A program made the position numbers and the translations under genes. Below, one piece after another: positions 61,179 to 64,000 of a stretch of DNA of 64,000 bases (positions are counted from its first letter, which is position 1; each line of letters opens with the position of its first letter). Source of the DNA: Desmodesmus armatus (taxonomy: Eukaryota; Chlorophyta; Chlorophyceae; Sphaeropleales; Scenedesmaceae); assembly GCA_007449985.2 (NCBI GenBank), contig VIIQ02000619.1:124001-188000 (forward strand), read 5' to 3'. The notes beneath the pieces were generated by a model that worked only from the letters and a program-made list of their open reading frames with translations, was not told the origin of the DNA and did no database searches.

Positions 61179-61773
61179 GACACAGGTGGCGCGCCACAAA
61201 ACCATCAGCAAAACTTATATGCTTTTCCACAGCAGATGCTGCTTGCTGCTCAGGCGACTCTCATCATGCCGTGTGTCAGCACAGGTCCAATGTGTGAGAC
61301 ATGTCACACAACGAAGGCTGCGTCAGCACAGGTGTCGTCGCACTCCAGGCAGGGGTTCTGGGCAAAGCGGCCGGCAGTCAGGCTCTCACGCACCACAGCA
61401 ACCAGAGTCCTGCACACAGCATGACACAGCACAGCACAGCACAGCACAGCACAGCACATGAGCGTTTCACATAACATGGTAGGCGTGGTGCAACTGAGCC
61501 AGGGTTGGTGGCGGTCTGATGGTGTGACACGCTACTCGTGCCCTTGACTCTCCACCAGGATACTTCAAGGATACTTCAAAGGTACTTCAATACGGCCCCC
61601 CCCCTGTTCCTGAGAACGACACTGCCTTCTAACATCCATCTTCCACCACACACACCCTGCTGACACGGCTCTTCCAACAGGCCGGAAGCGGCTGCCGGAA
61701 GAGAATTATTCCCGTATAACTCTTTCAAAATATCTGCTGATTTTCTTGACGTTTGTTGTCATCATGAGGGACC
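60190..61773. other. Intergenic region with no recognised gene
   Basis: Between paralogue B and the minus-strand gene there is the inverted repeat interior, a CAGCA microsatellite and otherwise unassigned sequence. The 3' UTRs of the two convergent flanking genes should lie here. Confidence 0.5.
61425..61457 (+). repeat. (ACAGC)n microsatellite
   Basis: Six to seven copies of the 5-bp unit ACAGC occur in tandem. Confidence 0.95.
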
Positions 61774-63923
61774 TCACCTAGCGCTGACTTCCTTGTCCGG
61801 GTAGGCCTGCTTGAACTGCTTCACTGCAGTGGTCAGGGCATTGGTCAGCGCACCAAAAGCCTGGGAGGGGTCGCCTGCAGCCAGCAGAGGGTAGGAACAA
61901 GCAGAGTGGTACAGCCATCGTCACAGTATGCACACTAAGAGACGGTGGTAACTTCAGAGTTATCTACAGGCTGTCTGGGAGGCAAGCTCAAAAGGGCTGG
62001 GAGGGGTGGCCTGCAGGCAACAGAGTGTAGGAACAAGCAGAGTGACACAGCCCTCGTCACAGTATGCATACTGTGTGCGCACACGGGTGGCAACGTCGGT
62101 GTTACGAGCAGGCTAACAGAGAGAGTGAGAGGCAAGCTAAAAGGCCTGGGAGTGGTTGCCTCCAGACAGCAAAGGACAAGAAAACTGCGGCAGTGATGTG
62201 GCAGTACTCCCGCAGTGTGCAACAATGTGTAACTCCCGCCAACCCATGTGTCCCAGCCCTGTCTGTCCCCCGAACTGCCGTACAGACAGAGCTGGCCTAA
62301 ACCCTCAACCCTGACCTCTCCCCGATTACCTCCTGGGCATGCGTCTGCTGATGTCTCGTGTGCCTGGCAGCCAGTGATGAGAGTAGCCCGGCCAGCAGGC
62401 AGCTGTTCAGCAGGGGAGGGCTTGGCACCAGCACTTGGGATCTGCAGGCATCACATGTATCACAACACCAATGCATAGACAGACTTCAATAAACAGGCTG
62501 CTAGACAGGGCCAAGAACAACTGGAGGGCATGGCACCAGTACTAGGGATCTACAAGGCACACCACACACCACCAACGGATACAAATGGAGGTAAGTTTCA
62601 GGCTGGCAGTTTGACAGGGACAACTAGATCTACAAGATTTGCAAGGCACACCACACCACAACAGCACCTTCAACCCAGTTACGTAGACGCACAGGCATCA
62701 GCAGGACAAGGACAAGAAATAGAGTAACCCTCGCGTACTCTCTATGGTTGTGGATGATGGGGGTCACAGAGCTGAAGAAGCTGTGTTTCAAACGCATCAA
62801 AAAGCAGCTGTACCCCTCTGAACGGCCTGCAAGCATGCAAGGGTGCAGCGGCACTGCCTGCACCAATGAACCAGCACACTAACACCAACAGCAACAGCAG
62901 AGTTGCGGGTATGCAGTATCTCACAAGCAACCATCTGTGTCTGCATGCAGGCCGCATGTTTCCGCCTGCACACCCCGTTCATCCCTGGATGCCAACTCAC
63001 ATTCCTGCCAGTGAGCTGTGAAGCAACCTGTGAAGTCGCCCCCCCCCCCCACCCCTCCCACACACACCCACACACATGCACGTTGGGGACGTATCGGCTG
63101 GTTGCACTCCATTCAATAACCCCTAGGTGACTGGCAGTCCCTGACTGGAGGTCCTAAGGTTTGCAGCAGTCCCTTTATGCACACCCACCTGCTGCGTCAC
63201 GCCAGGGTCCATGAGCATGTTGAGGGCCACAGAGAACAGGGCACTGCCAATGCCCCTGCTGCCACTCTCGTTGCCGCCACCACCTGCACACGACACACAT
63301 CATGATGGAGTGATTTCTTTGGCACCAGCATGACCGGTCAGCCCGTGCAACAGGCCCCCTGCCACCTCCAGCAGCCATGCGAACCCTCCAGCCAAAAAAA
63401 CCCCAAAGCCTAAACCCTCACGCGGCCTCCAGAAGCTACTCAATAGCATCCTTGTGCAGCTTGTGGCATATTATGCAACAACATCAGGACTACCACGATG
63501 AGCCATGCGTATAAGTACTGTCGCAAAAAATAAACGCAGGCTCGCCCGTCAGACCCCCAACGAGCCGCCCGCAGCGCCCAGCAGTTCACCAACAGCAACA
63601 CCGGCACCAGGCAGCAGCTCGTTGTGGCATACTATGCAACAACAGCACAACCACCACAATGGCCTCTCTGTCTCTGTTTGACTAGCAAAAGTAACACTAA
63701 ACATAACACCAGGCTCACCTGTCAGACCCCCCATGAGCCCCCCCAGCAGTCCCCCAACAGCATCCCCAGCACCAGGCAGCAGCTCATTCAGCTTGTTGGT
63801 GGCCTGTGCAGCCAATGCCTCCACACCACCAGCTGCCTTCACGGCATCATCAAACTTCTGGATCAGGGGGCCCAACTTGGCTGTGGCATCGGCACCAAAG
63901 GCCGCCACCAGGGCAGCACGTGC
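61774..63923 (-). CDS. Unrecognised protein, 3' part (gene continues past window end)
   Basis: Minus-strand exons: 63923-63719, 63283-63189, 62441-62330, 61874-61774, all in consistent phase and ending in TGA. Upstream exons lie beyond position 64000. At least 170 residues are visible. They include an amphipathic start (ARAALVAAFGADATAKL), a helical stretch (KFDDAVKAAGGVEALAAQA), a Gly/Leu-rich hydrophobic segment (AVGGLLGGLMGGLTG), GIGSALFSVALNMLMDPGV, a Pro-rich linker, and a C-terminal helix (FGALTNALTTAVKQFKQAYP). I do not recognise the family. The third exon is the least certain; it is supported mainly because it bridges the phases of its neighbours. The introns carry decayed tandem copies of the exon edges. 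Confidence 0.6.
61858..62190. repeat. 2.3 tandem copies of the last exon's acceptor region
   Basis: Plus-strand segments starting at about 61858, 61997 and 62148 share CTGGGAGGGGT(C/G)GCCTGCAG, the CAGAG(T/G)GTAGGAACAAGCAGAGTG block and GAGGCAAGCT. The period is about 140-150 bp. On the minus strand these are copies of the intron/exon junction at 61874; the third has lost the AG. Confidence 0.85.
62523..62560 (-). repeat. Decayed copy of the exon at 62441-62330
   Basis: On the minus strand this reads TAG|ATCCCTAGTACTGGTGCC, matching CAG|ATCCCAAGTGCTGGTGCC at the start of the true exon about 110 bp further downstream. It diverges after about 38 bp. Confidence 0.75.
63461..63665 (-). repeat. 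Decayed tandem copies of the end of the exon at 63923-63719
   Basis: 63540-63620 copies the exon end (minus strand: AACGAGCTGCTGCCTGGTGC and onward, with a GTCTGACGGGCGAGC donor region where the true exon has GTCTGACAGGTGAGC). The flanking string TGTGGCATAYTATGCAACAAC occurs at 63463 and 63623, showing a 160-bp tandem unit. The copy has lost the GT of the donor. Confidence 0.8.
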
Positions 63924-63958
63924 CTGGTGTAGACACAGGGAGAGTGCATGATATGTGT

Positions 63959-63973
63959 GTGGGGGGGGGGGGG
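63959..63973 (+). repeat. Poly-G run near window end
   Basis: A TGTGTG stretch leads into a run of more than ten G, upstream (in gene sense) of the last visible exon of the minus-strand gene. Homopolymer length here may be unreliable. Confidence 0.8.
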
Positions 63974-64000
63974 AGTGGGGACGTTGGGTGTGGGGGTGTG

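Overview
This window looks like nuclear DNA from a green alga. Genes are split into many short exons by introns of about 80-500 bp with GTGAGT-like donors and TGCAG acceptors. CAG-rich coding produces long Gln, Ala and Ser tracts, and poly-C/poly-G runs are frequent. The gene content also fits: a cilium protein (CFAP57), a plant-type NAP1 ending in CKQQ, a plant-like protein phosphatase inhibitor 2, and large tandem MYND-finger proteins. My best guess is a chlorophycean, perhaps Scenedesmus-like, alga. That is inference; no species marker is present. I see no organelle or bacterial segment.

Layout. (1) 174-7155, plus: F-box-like, leucine-rich-repeat protein, 11 exons. (2) 7156 to about 14 kb: no gene I can defend; several local repeats and probably the unresolved 5' end of the next gene. 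(3) 14027-27198, plus: a giant membrane protein (at least 2,964 residues) with a Trp/Cys-rich ectodomain, a short LRR, about ten thrombospondin type 1 repeats and about seven membrane helices. (4) 28874-31089, minus: protein phosphatase inhibitor 2, divergent from (5) 32091-40852, plus: CFAP57/FAP57, 25 exons, with a one-base frameshift in exon 18. (6) 42237-48735, plus: NAP1 histone chaperone, 12 exons. (7) 49271-50060, plus: translation initiation factor eIF1, 5 exons. (8) 51735-55198 and 56670-60025, plus: two tandem MYND-finger paralogues with duplicated flanks. (9) 61774-63923 and beyond, minus: the 3' part of an unrecognised gene running off the window.

Exon structures were built by hand from splice-site consensus and reading-frame phase. 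For genes 1, 4, 6, 7 and 8 the exon lengths sum to a whole number of codons; for gene 5 they miss by exactly one base. The 5' ends of genes 3 and 9 are not resolved, and the first NAP1 exon is tentative.

The most unusual feature is at exon-intron boundaries. In three unrelated genes (LRR, NAP1 and the last gene) many introns carry one to four decayed tandem copies of the adjacent exon edge, here called exon echoes. In NAP1 five echoes of exon starts have all acquired an in-frame stop. Four of those five still keep an AG acceptor, usually CAG followed by GT. This pattern fits local tandem duplication of AG|GT-containing segments as a source of intron growth or gain, and it creates possible poison exons.
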